From contig NZ_VJNO01000038.1 in the NCBI RefSeq assembly GCF_007096885.1, positions 1 through 64,000 of the forward strand: 64,000 nucleotides of DNA, in the 5' to 3' direction. A program made the translations under genes and the position numbers. The notes under the pieces are model-generated. The model saw only the letters and a program-made list of their open reading frames with translations, was not told where the DNA came from and searched no databases. Shown here piece after piece: positions 26,601-34,403 of the stretch. Position 1 is the first letter of the stretch, and every line of letters starts with the position of its first letter. The stretch comes from Streptomyces sp. 130 (GTDB taxonomy: Bacteria > Actinomycetota > Actinomycetes > Streptomycetales > Streptomycetaceae).

Positions 26601-27375
26601 CGGCCTCACCGTCGACGAAGCTCCGGGACGCCTCGACCTGGCCGGCGAGGTCCGGGTGGTCGAGATCGGCGCCGGTGTCGAGGACGGCGACCCGGACCCC
26701 CTTGCCGTCGTAGCCCTTCTGCCAGGCGGCGTTCGCCTTGATCTGCGCGGTGTCGTCCGCGAGCGAGGCCGTCACCCGGCCGTCGAGCCAGAGCTTGCCG
26801 ATGCCTCCGGCCAGCGTGTCCGGGGCGGCGCCGGGGGCCACGGCCTTCCAGAAGGTCCGGGCGCGGTCCTTGTCGGCGTGCAGCGCGCTCGCGTCGATCG
26901 AGCCGAGCGTGCGCACCCGCGCCGCGCCCTCGGGCACCGCCGGGGGCCGGGCCGACCGGCCGCGCCCGGAGGCCGTCGCGATGAGCGGGACGGAACCGGC
27001 GCGGGCGTCGTCGTAACCCATCGCCACCAGACCGGTGACGTCGAACAGGCGGGGGTCCAGCCGGTCGGCGGCCAGCAGCGGCATGGCCCGCTCCGGCACC
27101 ACGAAGGTGTGCCCGCCCTGGGTCTGGACCTGTACGCCGCCCGAGGCGCCGTCCGCGGGATCGACCGTCACGATGTCGTGGTCGCCGGGCAGATCGGTGA
27201 AGTGGACGACGTCACCGGTGACCAGGGTGATGTCGTACGACGCACCGGTGGAACCGCTCGCCGCCGGGGTGGCGACGGGCTCGGCAGCCGCGGCCGGCAC
27301 CCCGGCCCATCCGGTGAGCGCCATGGTCAGCGCTGTGGCCGCCGGAAGGTACCGGCGCCTGGGTATGGATCTCAT
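23698..27375 (-). CDS. Large secreted S8 (subtilisin-like) serine peptidase
   Basis: 1225 residues. A Sec signal (about residues 1-31, ALTGWAGVPAAAAEP) precedes an inhibitor-like propeptide. The catalytic triad is in VAVLDTGADLDHPD (Asp), GHGTHVAST (His) and SGTSMATPLVSGA (Ser). A PA-like insertion and several beta-sandwich domains follow; the C-terminus has no sortase motif or membrane anchor. Extracellular protein degradation is the expected role. Convergent with the TrmB/LuxR regulator. Length is typical of the 1100-1250-residue Streptomyces secreted subtilases. Confidence 0.93.
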   Translation of the reverse strand: MRSIPRRRYLPAATALTMALTGWAGVPAAAAEPVATPAASGSTGASYDITLVTGDVVHFTDLPGDHDIVTVDPADGASGGVQVQTQGGHTFVVPERAMPLLAADRLDPRLFDVTGLVAMGYDDARAGSVPLIATASGRGRSARPPAVPEGAARVRTLGSIDASALHADKDRARTFWKAVAPGAAPDTLAGGIGKLWLDGRVTASLADDTAQIKANAAWQKGYDGKGVRVAVLDTGADLDHPDLAGQVEASRSFVDGEAVDDGNGHGTHVASTIAGTGAASGGTEKGAAPGARLLVGKVLADAGTGADSDTIAGMEWAKAQGADIVSMSLGSPEPSDGDDPMSLAVDALSADGGPLYVIAAGNAYDPGSIGAPGAASAALTVGAVDGHDERAAFSSQGPLDGSHRLKPDVSAPGVDVTAAASQSVPGWTGGLYRTMSGTSMATPLVSGAAAILKQRHPDWSGERVKAALMTTSERTAESPYEVGTGRIDTAAALDSVTEATGSVEAAAYNWPNADAKPTVRTITYRNDGDRDVTLDLTTGTDEDAYTLSASRLRLPAGSTADVTLTLDPSKVPAGTTYSGQVAATDAATGAVVAHTGFALFKEREMYDFTIKVRDRDGKPASDSVVLYDPTSTTPEYFDVDGERTLRLPPGRYTASSYMDVPGDGPDSLGTAFLLAPEVSLGPDHPGAAVTLDASEARKAYAVPQRESETVSAVFGLARDYPGAADHDWSSSMQLPVAYDSVYLTPTPKPADGSLDGFLHWRMRQKTLDARTGGGPDIALLAQSDTAYHDGTRNLPLVYAGQGAAADYAGLDARGKAVVIERSDAVTANARAQAAADAGAAMLLIVNDAPGRLYQSYTGGGDVTVATVERTPGATLIAEARTGRKKLKTTQRQFPDYTYDMVQKFQGGLSTKAMVYRPHDHELARVDNSFYAPAGTPGFGGRYFVPAWGPALGGDSYERYGRTVTEYVTPGTQALGTWWEQHEGLGPAAGYRESGYAASYSAGKPYDGAWFKPVQAPRAGKDFGVYQNRTLLNWNIPVLSGGGDGHTGFGGTARSRLTRDGVQVAASNSRSGRASNLAAGSYELTVTGERPAAPWTTSVRTETTWGFDYAPLSADGPGRADLPLLNLGYDVDTDLQGTARAGKRLALGLSAATFPGDVTARTATLQVSYDDGATWSDAELKRTGDGRWTADLRTPRDATALSLRAAATAPRGLSVRQDVVRAVTLR

Positions 27376-27617
27376 GACACGGGTTTAACGAGCGGGGCCC
27401 CGCCCTGCACAGGGGTGACCGGTGTCGGATCGCCGTCATGGCGGAAACCGGACGGTTGCCCGAAGGGGTACGCGTCACCGCCCCCACCTGCGCTCACGTG
27501 CTCGAAGGACACCTGTCGGCCGGCCGGTTCCGGCCATGGAATGGCCAAAGAATGATCTTCAGCCGGGCCGCCCGACGTGCCGATGCAGGAGGCACCGCCC
27601 TCCCGAAGGAGGCTGCC

Positions 27618-27776
27618 ATGGGCGACACACTCCTGACCCTGTCCATCCCCGCGCTGCTCCTCGCCAGCGGCCTCTACACGGTGGCGAGCACCTGGTGGCG
27701 GCGCAGGCGTCCCGCGCCGCCCTCCCCGTACACACAGCAGGCCGCGCGACTGGCCGAGGGCCGCGAGCGCTCGTAG
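27618..27776 (+). CDS. 52-residue single-helix membrane protein
   Basis: ATG 27618 follows AAGGAGG (27606-27612) at ideal spacing. The protein is one hydrophobic segment (LLTLSIPALLLASGLYTVAS), then a basic WWRRRR stop-transfer and a short polar tail. It ends 11 bases before the AraC-type gene on the same strand, so the two are probably co-transcribed. Function unknown. Confidence 0.68.
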   Translation: MGDTLLTLSIPALLLASGLYTVASTWWRRRRPAPPSPYTQQAARLAEGRERS

Positions 27777-27787
27777 GATCTGCCGTC

Positions 27788-28618
27788 GTGGCCGCTCACG
27801 GAGGCCCCCGGCGCGACACCCGGGGCATCGTCGACGCGCCCGAACTGTTCGCGCACGTGCGGTTCCGGCGCCGCGAGCCCGCGCCCGGGCTGCGCCGGTA
27901 TCTGGAGCACTACTGGCTGATCGACTGGGACCTCACCCAGCCGTACGCCTCGCATCTCGTCCCGCACCCGAGCGTCAACCTCGTCTTCGAGCGGTACCCG
28001 GGCTGCGGCGACGAGGACGCGGGGTACGCCGAGGTCTCGGGCATCGGCCTGGAGCTGTTCACGCAGAAGCTGGAGGGGCGCGGGCGGGTCTGCGGGGCGC
28101 AGTTCCGGCCGGGCGGCTTCCGGCCGTTCGCGCCCGGCGCGCCGGTCTCGCGGTGGACGGGCCGGCGCCTCCCGGCGGCCGACGTGTTCGCGCCGGCGGC
28201 GCCGCCCGCGCCGCCCGCCGCCGTGCTGGACCCGGCGGCCGAGGACGACCGGGTCGCCGCGCTCGACGCGTACCTGCTGGCGCTCGGCCCCGAGCCCGAC
28301 CCGCGCGCCGATCTCGCGATGGACCTGGTGGACCTGGTGCGCACCGACCGCACCGTCCTGCGCGTCGACGGGCTCGCCCGCGCCGAGGGCGTGTCGGCGC
28401 GCTCGCTGCAACGGCTGTTCGCCGCGTACGTGGGGGTCGGCCCCAAGTGGGTCATCCTGCGCTACCGCATCCACGAGGCGCTGGAACGCGCCGGCGCGGA
28501 CCCGGACGTGGACTGGGCGGCCCTCGCCGCCGACCTCGGCTACAGCGACCAGGCGCACCTGGTCCGGGACTTCACGGCGACGCTCGGCGTCCCGCCGACC
28601 GCGCTGGGCGCCCGCTGA
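27788..28618 (+). CDS. AraC-family transcriptional regulator
   Basis: 276 residues. The N-terminal half resembles the DUF6597-type ligand domain (YLEHYWLIDWDL, LVPHPSVNLVFE). The C-terminal 100 residues carry the AraC double helix-turn-helix: VDGLARAEGVSARSLQRLF, then WAALAADLGYSDQAHLVRDF and the final FTATLGVPPTAL. GTG 27788 is close behind the small membrane protein. The GNAT gene follows 40 bases later on the same strand and may be its target. Confidence 0.86.
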   Translation: MAAHGGPRRDTRGIVDAPELFAHVRFRRREPAPGLRRYLEHYWLIDWDLTQPYASHLVPHPSVNLVFERYPGCGDEDAGYAEVSGIGLELFTQKLEGRGRVCGAQFRPGGFRPFAPGAPVSRWTGRRLPAADVFAPAAPPAPPAAVLDPAAEDDRVAALDAYLLALGPEPDPRADLAMDLVDLVRTDRTVLRVDGLARAEGVSARSLQRLFAAYVGVGPKWVILRYRIHEALERAGADPDVDWAALAADLGYSDQAHLVRDFTATLGVPPTALGAR

Positions 28619-28658
28619 AGGCCGCCTCCCTGTCGGTGCCGGGTCCTACAGTGCGGCC

Positions 28659-29198
28659 ATGACCTCTGTGCAGCACGCCGCGGCGCCCTCCGTACGCATC
28701 GAGCCCTGGTCCGACGACGACCTGGACCTGCTCCGCCGGGCCAACGCGCCGGAGCTGATGGCCCACCTGGGCGGGCCGGAGACGGAGGCGCAGCTGACGG
28801 CGCGCCATGCCCGTTACGTCGCGCTCAGCGCCGACCGGACGGGCCGGGGCCGGATGTTCCGCGTCGCCCTGGCCGGCGGGGCGGAGGCCGTGGGCACCAT
28901 CGGCTTCTGGGAGCGGCCCTGGCGGGACCGGGAGGTGTACGAGACGGGCTGGACGGTCCTGCCGGAGTTCCAGGGCCGGGGCATCGCCTCGGCCGCCACG
29001 CGCGCGGTGGCCGACGCGGCGCGCGCCGCCCACAAGCACCGCTATCTGCACGCCTATCCGTCCGTGGAGAACGGCCCGTCGAACGGCGTCTGCCGCAAGG
29101 TGGGCTTCACGCTGCTCGGCGAGTGCGAGATCGAGTACCCGCCGGGCCGTCCGCTCCTCACCAACGACTGGCGGCTGGACCTGCGCGCGGACGCCTGA
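28659..29198 (+). CDS. GNAT family acetyltransferase (RimJ/RimL-like)
   Basis: 179 residues with the acetyl-CoA motif LPEFQGRGIASAATRAV (Q-x-x-G-x-A) after WTVLP, and NGVCRKVGFTLLGECEIEYP at the C-terminus, typical of RimJ/RimL-type enzymes acting on alpha-amino groups or small molecules. It follows the AraC-type regulator. Substrate unknown. Confidence 0.82.
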   Translation: MTSVQHAAAPSVRIEPWSDDDLDLLRRANAPELMAHLGGPETEAQLTARHARYVALSADRTGRGRMFRVALAGGAEAVGTIGFWERPWRDREVYETGWTVLPEFQGRGIASAATRAVADAARAAHKHRYLHAYPSVENGPSNGVCRKVGFTLLGECEIEYPPGRPLLTNDWRLDLRADA

Positions 29199-29288
29199 CC
29201 CACGCGTTTGACGGGTGACGCCCCCTCCGGGACATTGACCTGCGTAGCGCGATGCACGCACGACGCGCTCACCCATGGCGGGGGCGGC

Positions 29289-29429
29289 GGGAGGCCCATC
29301 CCCACGCTCGTCACCGGCTGCCGCGGCCGCGTCGGCACCGCGCTCACCGCCCTCCCGCACCGGGGCGGCCGCCCCGCCCGCGCCTTCGCCACCCGGGCCG
29401 CCGAGCACGCCGCCGCCCTCCGGCCCTGA
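29289..29429 (+). pseudogene. Fragment of an NAD(P)-binding (NmrA-like) protein
   Basis: The frame reads PTLVTGCRGRVGTALTAL, very close to the Rossmann start TLVTGATGRVG of NmrA/epimerase-like proteins, then a basic strand (RGGRPARAFATRA) and a stop after about 45 residues. A real member would be about 280 residues. This looks like the 5' remnant of a deleted gene in the 273-base gap between the GNAT and Mut7-C genes. It could be a small functional protein, but that is less likely. Confidence 0.42.
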
Positions 29430-29471
29430 AATCCATGGTCACCGCGGGACCCCCGATGGCATCCTGACCGG

Positions 29472-30206
29472 GTGAACGGACCGGAGATCCACCTCGAAGT
29501 CGCCCCCGAGCTCAGGCTCTTCGTGGCCCACGGGCGCCGGCAGGGGCGGACACCGGTGGCCACCGACGGCGCGTCCACGCTCGGCCATGTCGTCGAGTCC
29601 CTGGGCATCCCGCTCACCGAGGCCGGCGAACTCCTCGTGGACGGCCGCCCGGCCCCCGCCTCGCACATCCCGGCCGCCGGGGAGCTGGTCGAGGTCCGCC
29701 CGGTGCACCGCCCGCAGCACGTGCCGGGGGCGCCCCTGCGCTTCCTGCTCGACGTCCACCTCGGGACCCTCGCCCGCCGGCTGCGGCTGCTCGGCGTCGA
29801 CGCCGCGTACGAGAGCGAGGACATCGGCGACCCCGCCCTGGCCGCGCTCTCCGCGAAGGAGCGGCGCGTCCTGCTCTCCCGGGACCGGGGGCTGCTGCAC
29901 CGCCGCGAGCTCTGGGCGGGGGCGTACGTCTACAGCGACCGGCCCGACGAGCAGCTGCGGGACGTGCTGGAGCGGTTCGCCCCGGCGCTCGCCCCGTGGA
30001 CCCGGTGCACCGCCTGCAACGGCCCGCTGACGGCGGCCGACAAGGACACGGTCGGCCCGCACCTGGAACACGGGACGCGGCGGACGTACGACGTGTTCGC
30101 GCAGTGCGTGGAGTGCGGGCGGGTCTACTGGCGCGGCGCTCACCACGCCCGGCTGGAGGCGATCGTCGCGGAAGCGGTCCGCGACTTCGGCCCGGTGGCG
30201 GGCTGA
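29472..30206 (+). CDS. Mut7-C RNase domain protein with ubiquitin-like N-terminal domain
   Basis: 244 residues. Residues 1-85 resemble the ubiquitin-like Mut7-C partner (LGIPLTEAGELLVDGRPAP, IPAAGELVEVRPVHR). The rest is a PIN-like Mut7-C domain (FLLDVHLGTLARRLRLLGVD, VLLSRDRGLLHRR) followed by a four-Cys zinc ribbon (RCTACNG and VECGRVYWRG). Mut7-C proteins are predicted ribonucleases; targets are unknown. GTG 29472 begins the family alignment. Neighbours give no clue. Confidence 0.85.
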   Translation: MNGPEIHLEVAPELRLFVAHGRRQGRTPVATDGASTLGHVVESLGIPLTEAGELLVDGRPAPASHIPAAGELVEVRPVHRPQHVPGAPLRFLLDVHLGTLARRLRLLGVDAAYESEDIGDPALAALSAKERRVLLSRDRGLLHRRELWAGAYVYSDRPDEQLRDVLERFAPALAPWTRCTACNGPLTAADKDTVGPHLEHGTRRTYDVFAQCVECGRVYWRGAHHARLEAIVAEAVRDFGPVAG

Positions 30207-30219
30207 GAGCGGCGCCCGG

Positions 30220-30702
30220 TCAGGCGTCGCCGTCCCGGAGCCGCGCGATCTGCGTCGTGCTCAGCTCCACGGTCCGCCGCATGTGGCCGAGCAGCAGGGC
30301 GACCTCCTCGTCGTCGTACGCGTCGAACAGCGCGTCCCAGCCGGCGTTCAGCCGCTTCCACACCGCGCCGAACTCCGCCATCCGCTCGGGCACGGTCGCC
30401 ACGAGCACCCGCCGCCGGTCCGCGGTGTCCCGCGCCCGGGTCACGTAACCGGCCCGCACGAGCCGGTCCACCAGCCGGGTCGCCGAGCCGGTGGTGAGCC
30501 CGGTCAGCTCGGCGACCCGGCCCGTGGTGACGGGCGCCGGCTCCAGGCCGAGCAGGTTCAGGCACTGGAGGTCGGTCGGGTGCAGCCCCAGCCGGTCGGC
30601 GACGGCCTGGTTGAACAGCGCGTACGCGGCCGTGCAGCGCCGCCGCACGACGGACATCTCGGCCAGCAGGGCGCTGCGGTCGGGGGACTGCTTCGGCGGC
30701 AT
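30220..30702 (-). CDS. MarR-family transcriptional regulator
   Basis: 160 residues, winged helix of MarR type: LHPTDLQCLNLLGLEPAPVT, then TGLTTGSATRLVDRLVRAGY for the recognition helix and RDTADRRRVLVATVP for the wing. ATG 30702 (MPPKQSPDRS) starts a normal N-terminal helix. It is divergent from the YnfA-type gene at 30824, so that gene is a candidate target. Convergent with the Mut7-C gene. Confidence 0.87.
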   Translation of the reverse strand: MPPKQSPDRSALLAEMSVVRRRCTAAYALFNQAVADRLGLHPTDLQCLNLLGLEPAPVTTGRVAELTGLTTGSATRLVDRLVRAGYVTRARDTADRRRVLVATVPERMAEFGAVWKRLNAGWDALFDAYDDEEVALLLGHMRRTVELSTTQIARLRDGDA

Positions 30703-30823
30703 GCGGAGAGTGTACGAAGCCCCGGGGGGCCCGCCCGGCACGCGTACGGGCCCCGCGTGGCCGGCGCGGAGCACCTCGTGTCCGGCGCGTCGCGCGGCGC
30801 ACCGCCCGTGACACCCTGCTCCC

Positions 30824-31159
30824 ATGTCCGTGCTCCGCTCCGTCGCCCTGTTCGTCCTCGCCGCGCTGTTCGAGATCGGCGGCGCCTGGCTCGTCTGGCA
30901 GGGCGTGCGCGAGCACCGGGGGTGGGCCTGGATCGGCGCGGGGATCATCGCGCTGGGCACGTACGGCTTCGTGGCGACGCTTCAGCCGGACGGCGAGTTC
31001 GGGCGGGTGCTCGCGGCCTACGGCGGGGTCTTCGTGGCGGGCTCGATCGCCTGGGGCGCGGTCGCCGACGGCTACCGGCCGGACCGCTGGGACGTGACCG
31101 GAGCGCTGGTCTGCCTGGCCGGGATGGCCGTGATCATGTACGCCCCCCGCAACCACTGA
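30824..31159 (+). CDS. YnfA/UPF0060 family membrane protein
   Basis: 111 residues with four hydrophobic segments. The first, FVLAALFEIGGAWLVWQGVR, is the family hallmark, and the last ends IMYAPRNH. Members resemble small multidrug resistance transporters, but transport has rarely been shown. It is divergent from the MarR regulator (121-base spacer), a usual efflux-control layout. Confidence 0.88.
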   Translation: MSVLRSVALFVLAALFEIGGAWLVWQGVREHRGWAWIGAGIIALGTYGFVATLQPDGEFGRVLAAYGGVFVAGSIAWGAVADGYRPDRWDVTGALVCLAGMAVIMYAPRNH

Positions 31160-31228
31160 CCCGGGCCCGGCCTGCCTATCCTGGCCCCGTTCGACCGTAC
31201 CGTTCAGCCGTCCGAGGAGAGCCCGACC

Positions 31229-31987
31229 ATGGCCGCAACCCCCATCGCCGTCGTCACCGGAGCGAGCAGCGGCATCGGCGCCGCGACCGCCCGGCAGCTG
31301 GCGGCCTCCGGCTACCGCGTCGTGCTCACCGCCCGCCGCAAGGACCGCATCGAGGCCCTGGCCGCCGAGATCACCGAGGCCGGCCACCAGGCGACGGCCT
31401 ACGCGCTGGACGTGACCGACCGCGCGGCGGTGGACGAGTTCGCCACCGCCTTCCGCTCCCTGGCCGTCCTGGTGAACAACGCGGGCGGCGCGCTGGGCGC
31501 CGACCCGGTCGCCACGGGTGACCCGCAGGACTGGCGCCAGATGTACGAGACGAACGTCATCGGCACCCTCAACGTGACCCAGGCCCTCCTGCCCGCCCTC
31601 ACCGCGAGCGGCGACGGCACGGTGGTCATCCTCTCCTCGACGGCCGGCCTCTCCACCTACGAGGGCGGCGGCGGCTACGTGGCCGCCAAGCACGGCGAAC
31701 ACGTCCTGGCCGAGACCCTGCGCCTGGAGATCGTCGGCACCCCGGTCCGCGTCATCGAGATCGCCCCGGGCATGGTCAAGACCGAGGAGTTCGCCACCAC
31801 CCGCTTCCGCGGCGACACGGACAAGGCCGCCAAGGTCTACGCGGGCGTCGAGGCCCCCCTCACCGCCGACGACGTGGCCGACACGATCAACTGGGCGGTC
31901 ACCCGCCCCAGCCACGTCAACATCGACCTCCTGGTGGTCCGCCCCCGAGCCCAGGCATCCAACTCGAAGGTGCACCGCACCAGCTGA
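31229..31987 (+). CDS. Short-chain dehydrogenase (YdfG-like, NADP-dependent)
   Basis: 252 residues of the classical SDR family: VTGASSGIGAAT binds NADP, NNAGG is the structural motif, and the catalytic Ser, Tyr and Lys are in ILSSTAGL and GGYVAAKHGEHV. The VRVIEIAPGMVKTEEF block resembles 3-hydroxy acid dehydrogenases such as YdfG, suggesting Ser/Thr or 3-hydroxy acid oxidation. It stands alone; GAGGAG lies upstream of the ATG. Confidence 0.87.
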   Translation: MAATPIAVVTGASSGIGAATARQLAASGYRVVLTARRKDRIEALAAEITEAGHQATAYALDVTDRAAVDEFATAFRSLAVLVNNAGGALGADPVATGDPQDWRQMYETNVIGTLNVTQALLPALTASGDGTVVILSSTAGLSTYEGGGGYVAAKHGEHVLAETLRLEIVGTPVRVIEIAPGMVKTEEFATTRFRGDTDKAAKVYAGVEAPLTADDVADTINWAVTRPSHVNIDLLVVRPRAQASNSKVHRTS

Positions 31988-32085
31988 CCTCTCCGAGGTC
32001 CGTCACCCGTCCGAGGGAAAGCTCCCCGATCGCCGGAAACAGCGCAGATCACCGGCATACGGTCGGTCACAACTTCATACAGAGC

Positions 32086-32121
32086 GGCTCTCGGCCCGGG
32101 ATTGCAGCCCGGCCGAGAGCC
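32086..32121 (+). promoter_or_regulatory. Strong hairpin in the leader of the LAGLIDADG gene
   Basis: GGCTCTCGGCC (32086-32096) pairs perfectly with GGCCGAGAGCC (32111-32121); the inner GGG/CCC can extend it past one bulged C. Beyond it, GGAAG/CTTCC (32132-32136 with 32142-32146) forms a second small stem that holds the ribosome site GGAG in its loop. With no T tract and a gene 27 bases away, this is more likely a leader structure than a terminator. Confidence 0.55.
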
Positions 32122-32147
32122 TGACCACCAAGGAAGTGGAGCTTCCC

Positions 32148-33008
32148 GTGGCCGAGCACGACCCTAACGCCCTCGCGCTTTTCGACACCGGCCTTCCGGC
32201 GCCCCGCACGAGCGGATTCATGGATCTCACCGATCCCGAGTACAGCTACATGTTCGGCTTCGTCCAAGCCGATGGTCACCTGGCCGCCGGAGCAGGCAGG
32301 AAAGGCCGCCTCACCGTCGAGATCAACGTGCGGGACATCGCCATCCTCCGCGAGTTCCAGCGGCTCACCCCGTACAACTCCAGCATCAACGAACGCGTCC
32401 GGGCCACCAACTTCTCCGAGAGTCACCACTCGGCGATCTGGACCCTCTGCTCACTCGAAGCCCGGACCGTGATGAACGAACTCGGCCTTCCCTACGGCCG
32501 CAAGTCTCGACGTATCCAGCCGCCGCGCGTCGACTTCTCCCCACGCGACTACCTTCGGGGCGTGATCGACGCCGACGGTTCGCTCGGCTACACCGCCCAG
32601 GGCTTCCCGTTCGTATCGCTCACCACGGCCAGCACGGCCGTGGGCGCGTACCTCTGCTTCTACGCGAAAAAGGTCACCGGCACTCGGCGTTCGATCGCGC
32701 GGAACAGCCGGGACGGCGTCTACAACATCCTGTACACGATGGAGGCCGCTGTGACGCTGGCCGAGCACTTCTACTATCCGGGGTGCCTCGCGCTGCCTCG
32801 CAAGCGGGCGTCCGCCACGTCCCTCTCCGCCTGGCAGCGTCCGCCAGGACTCAAGCCTCGCGCCAGGAACCGACGCTGGAAGGCCTGGGAGGACGAACTG
32901 CTCCTGCGATCGGGAGACGCGGCGGCCGCAGCGGTGGAGCTCGACCGCACCACGGCCAGCTGTTCGGTCCGGCTGTGGCGGCTGAGATCAGGGCAGATCC
33001 AGAGCTGA
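32148..33008 (+). CDS. Free-standing LAGLIDADG endonuclease-like protein with C-terminal Myb/SANT-like segment
   Basis: 286 residues from GTG 32148. Two LAGLIDADG motifs 100 residues apart are clear: YMFGFVQADGH at 34-44 and YLRGVIDADGSLG at 135-147, each with the metal-binding Asp. A monomeric two-motif protein cuts long asymmetric DNA sites. Residues 241-280 (NRRWKAWEDELLLRSG, then a VRLWRLR helix) resemble a Myb/SANT DNA-binding domain. Base composition is less GC-rich than its neighbours. It is not inside an intein or intron here, and converges on rtcB (39-base gap). It may be a mobile endonuclease or a domesticated regulator. Confidence 0.72.
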   Translation: MAEHDPNALALFDTGLPAPRTSGFMDLTDPEYSYMFGFVQADGHLAAGAGRKGRLTVEINVRDIAILREFQRLTPYNSSINERVRATNFSESHHSAIWTLCSLEARTVMNELGLPYGRKSRRIQPPRVDFSPRDYLRGVIDADGSLGYTAQGFPFVSLTTASTAVGAYLCFYAKKVTGTRRSIARNSRDGVYNILYTMEAAVTLAEHFYYPGCLALPRKRASATSLSAWQRPPGLKPRARNRRWKAWEDELLLRSGDAAAAAVELDRTTASCSVRLWRLRSGQIQS

Positions 33009-33047
33009 ACCGTTGGGCGAAGGCGGGAGGCCCCGGCCTGCCCGCCC

Positions 33048-34241
33048 TCAGCCCTTCACGCAGATGACCTGCTTCACCTTGGCGACGACCTCCACCAGGT
33101 CCCGCTGCTGCTCCATGACCTGCTCGATCGGCTTGTACGCGGCGGGGATCTCGTCCACAACACCGGAGTCCTTGCGGCACTCCACGCCCTGCGTCTGCGC
33201 CGCCAGATCCTTCGCGGAGAACCGCTTCTTCGCCGCGTTCCGGCTCATCCGGCGGCCGGCGCCGTGCGAGGCCGAGTTGAACGCCTTCTCGTTGCCGAGG
33301 CCCTTCACGATGTACGTGGCCGTGCCCATGGACCCCGGGATGATGCCCAGCTCCCCCGCACCGGCCCGGATGGCGCCCTTGCGGGTCACCAGCAGGTCCA
33401 TGCCCTCGTAACGCTCTTCCGCGACGTAGTTGTGGTGGCAGCTGACCTCCTGCTCGAAGGTCACCTTCGCCTTCTTGAACTCCTTGCGGATGACGTTCTT
33501 CAGCAGCGCCATCATGGTCGCGCGGTTGTACTTCGCGTACTCCTGCGCCCAGAACAGGTCGTTGCGGTAGTCCCGCATCGGCTCGGTGTCCGCGAGGAAG
33601 ACGGCCAGATCGCGGTCGACCAGGCCCTGGTTGTGAGCCAGCCCCTGCGCCCGGCCGATGTGGAAGTCGGCCAGTTCCTTGCCGATCGCACGGGAGCCGG
33701 AGTGCAGCGTGAGCCACACCGCTCCGGACTCGTCCAGCGAGACCTCGATGTGGTGATTGCCCCCGCCGAGCGTTCCCATCTGCTTTGTGGCACGTTCCTG
33801 ACGGAATTTGACCGCTTCGGCCACCCCGTCGAACCGCCCCCAGAAGTCGTCCCAGCCCCCGGCCGCCAGGCCGTACAGGCCGGACGGGTCGACCGGGTCG
33901 TCGTGCATCCCGCGGCCGACCGGGATGGCCTGCTCGATCTTCGAGCGGAGGCCGGACAGGTCGCCCGGGAGGTCGTTCGCGGTCAGCGAGGTCTTCACCG
34001 CGGACATGCCGCAGCCGATGTCCACGCCGACCGCCGCCGGGCAGACCGCGCCGTGCATGGCGATCACCGAGCCGACCGTGGCGCCCTTGCCGAAGTGGAC
34101 GTCGGGCATCACGGCCAGGCCCTTGATCCAGGGCAGCGTGGCGACGTTGCGCAGCTGCTGCATCGCCACGTCCTCGACCGACGCCGGGTCGGTCCACATC
34201 CGGATGGGAACCTTCGCACCCGGTACCTCTACATACGACAT
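33048..34241 (-). CDS. rtcB: RtcB-family RNA ligase
   Basis: 397 residues, normal length, with no intein. RtcB joins RNA 3'-phosphate or cyclic phosphate ends to 5'-OH ends using GTP and Mn2+. Visible blocks include PAAVGVDIGCGMSAV (metal Asp and Cys), TLGGGNHHIEV, LHSGSRAIG and NSASHGAGRRMSRNAAKK, whose His is the guanylated nucleophile. It probably repairs tRNA or rRNA breaks. No RtcA or RtcR is adjacent. ATG 34241 is preceded by AATCGAGGGGTT, which includes GAGGGG. Confidence 0.93.
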   Translation of the reverse strand: MSYVEVPGAKVPIRMWTDPASVEDVAMQQLRNVATLPWIKGLAVMPDVHFGKGATVGSVIAMHGAVCPAAVGVDIGCGMSAVKTSLTANDLPGDLSGLRSKIEQAIPVGRGMHDDPVDPSGLYGLAAGGWDDFWGRFDGVAEAVKFRQERATKQMGTLGGGNHHIEVSLDESGAVWLTLHSGSRAIGKELADFHIGRAQGLAHNQGLVDRDLAVFLADTEPMRDYRNDLFWAQEYAKYNRATMMALLKNVIRKEFKKAKVTFEQEVSCHHNYVAEERYEGMDLLVTRKGAIRAGAGELGIIPGSMGTATYIVKGLGNEKAFNSASHGAGRRMSRNAAKKRFSAKDLAAQTQGVECRKDSGVVDEIPAAYKPIEQVMEQQRDLVEVVAKVKQVICVKG

Positions 34242-34403
34242 AACCCCTCGATTCCCCCGTAAAAGTCTGAAAGCGCAAAACCGGCGCCAAGATCGGCAAA
34301 TGAGTCGGCCGACCGGCGTTCACAGCGGCGCGTGCGATACACATTGTGTCCACCGGCCGCCATCGGGCGGCAACCGTTTTTCGCACGAAGGGAGCCCAGG
34401 ACC

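Noticed and set aside
23296..27555. A 1419-codon open frame on the plus strand opposite the subtilase
   Set aside because: It is the antisense of a clear S8 peptidase. High GC keeps the opposite frame open; its product is Arg/Gly/Val-rich with no domain.
32086..32121. Possible tRNA or terminator
   Set aside because: Only one stem is perfect and no cloverleaf can be built. It precedes a gene closely, so it is reported as a leader hairpin.
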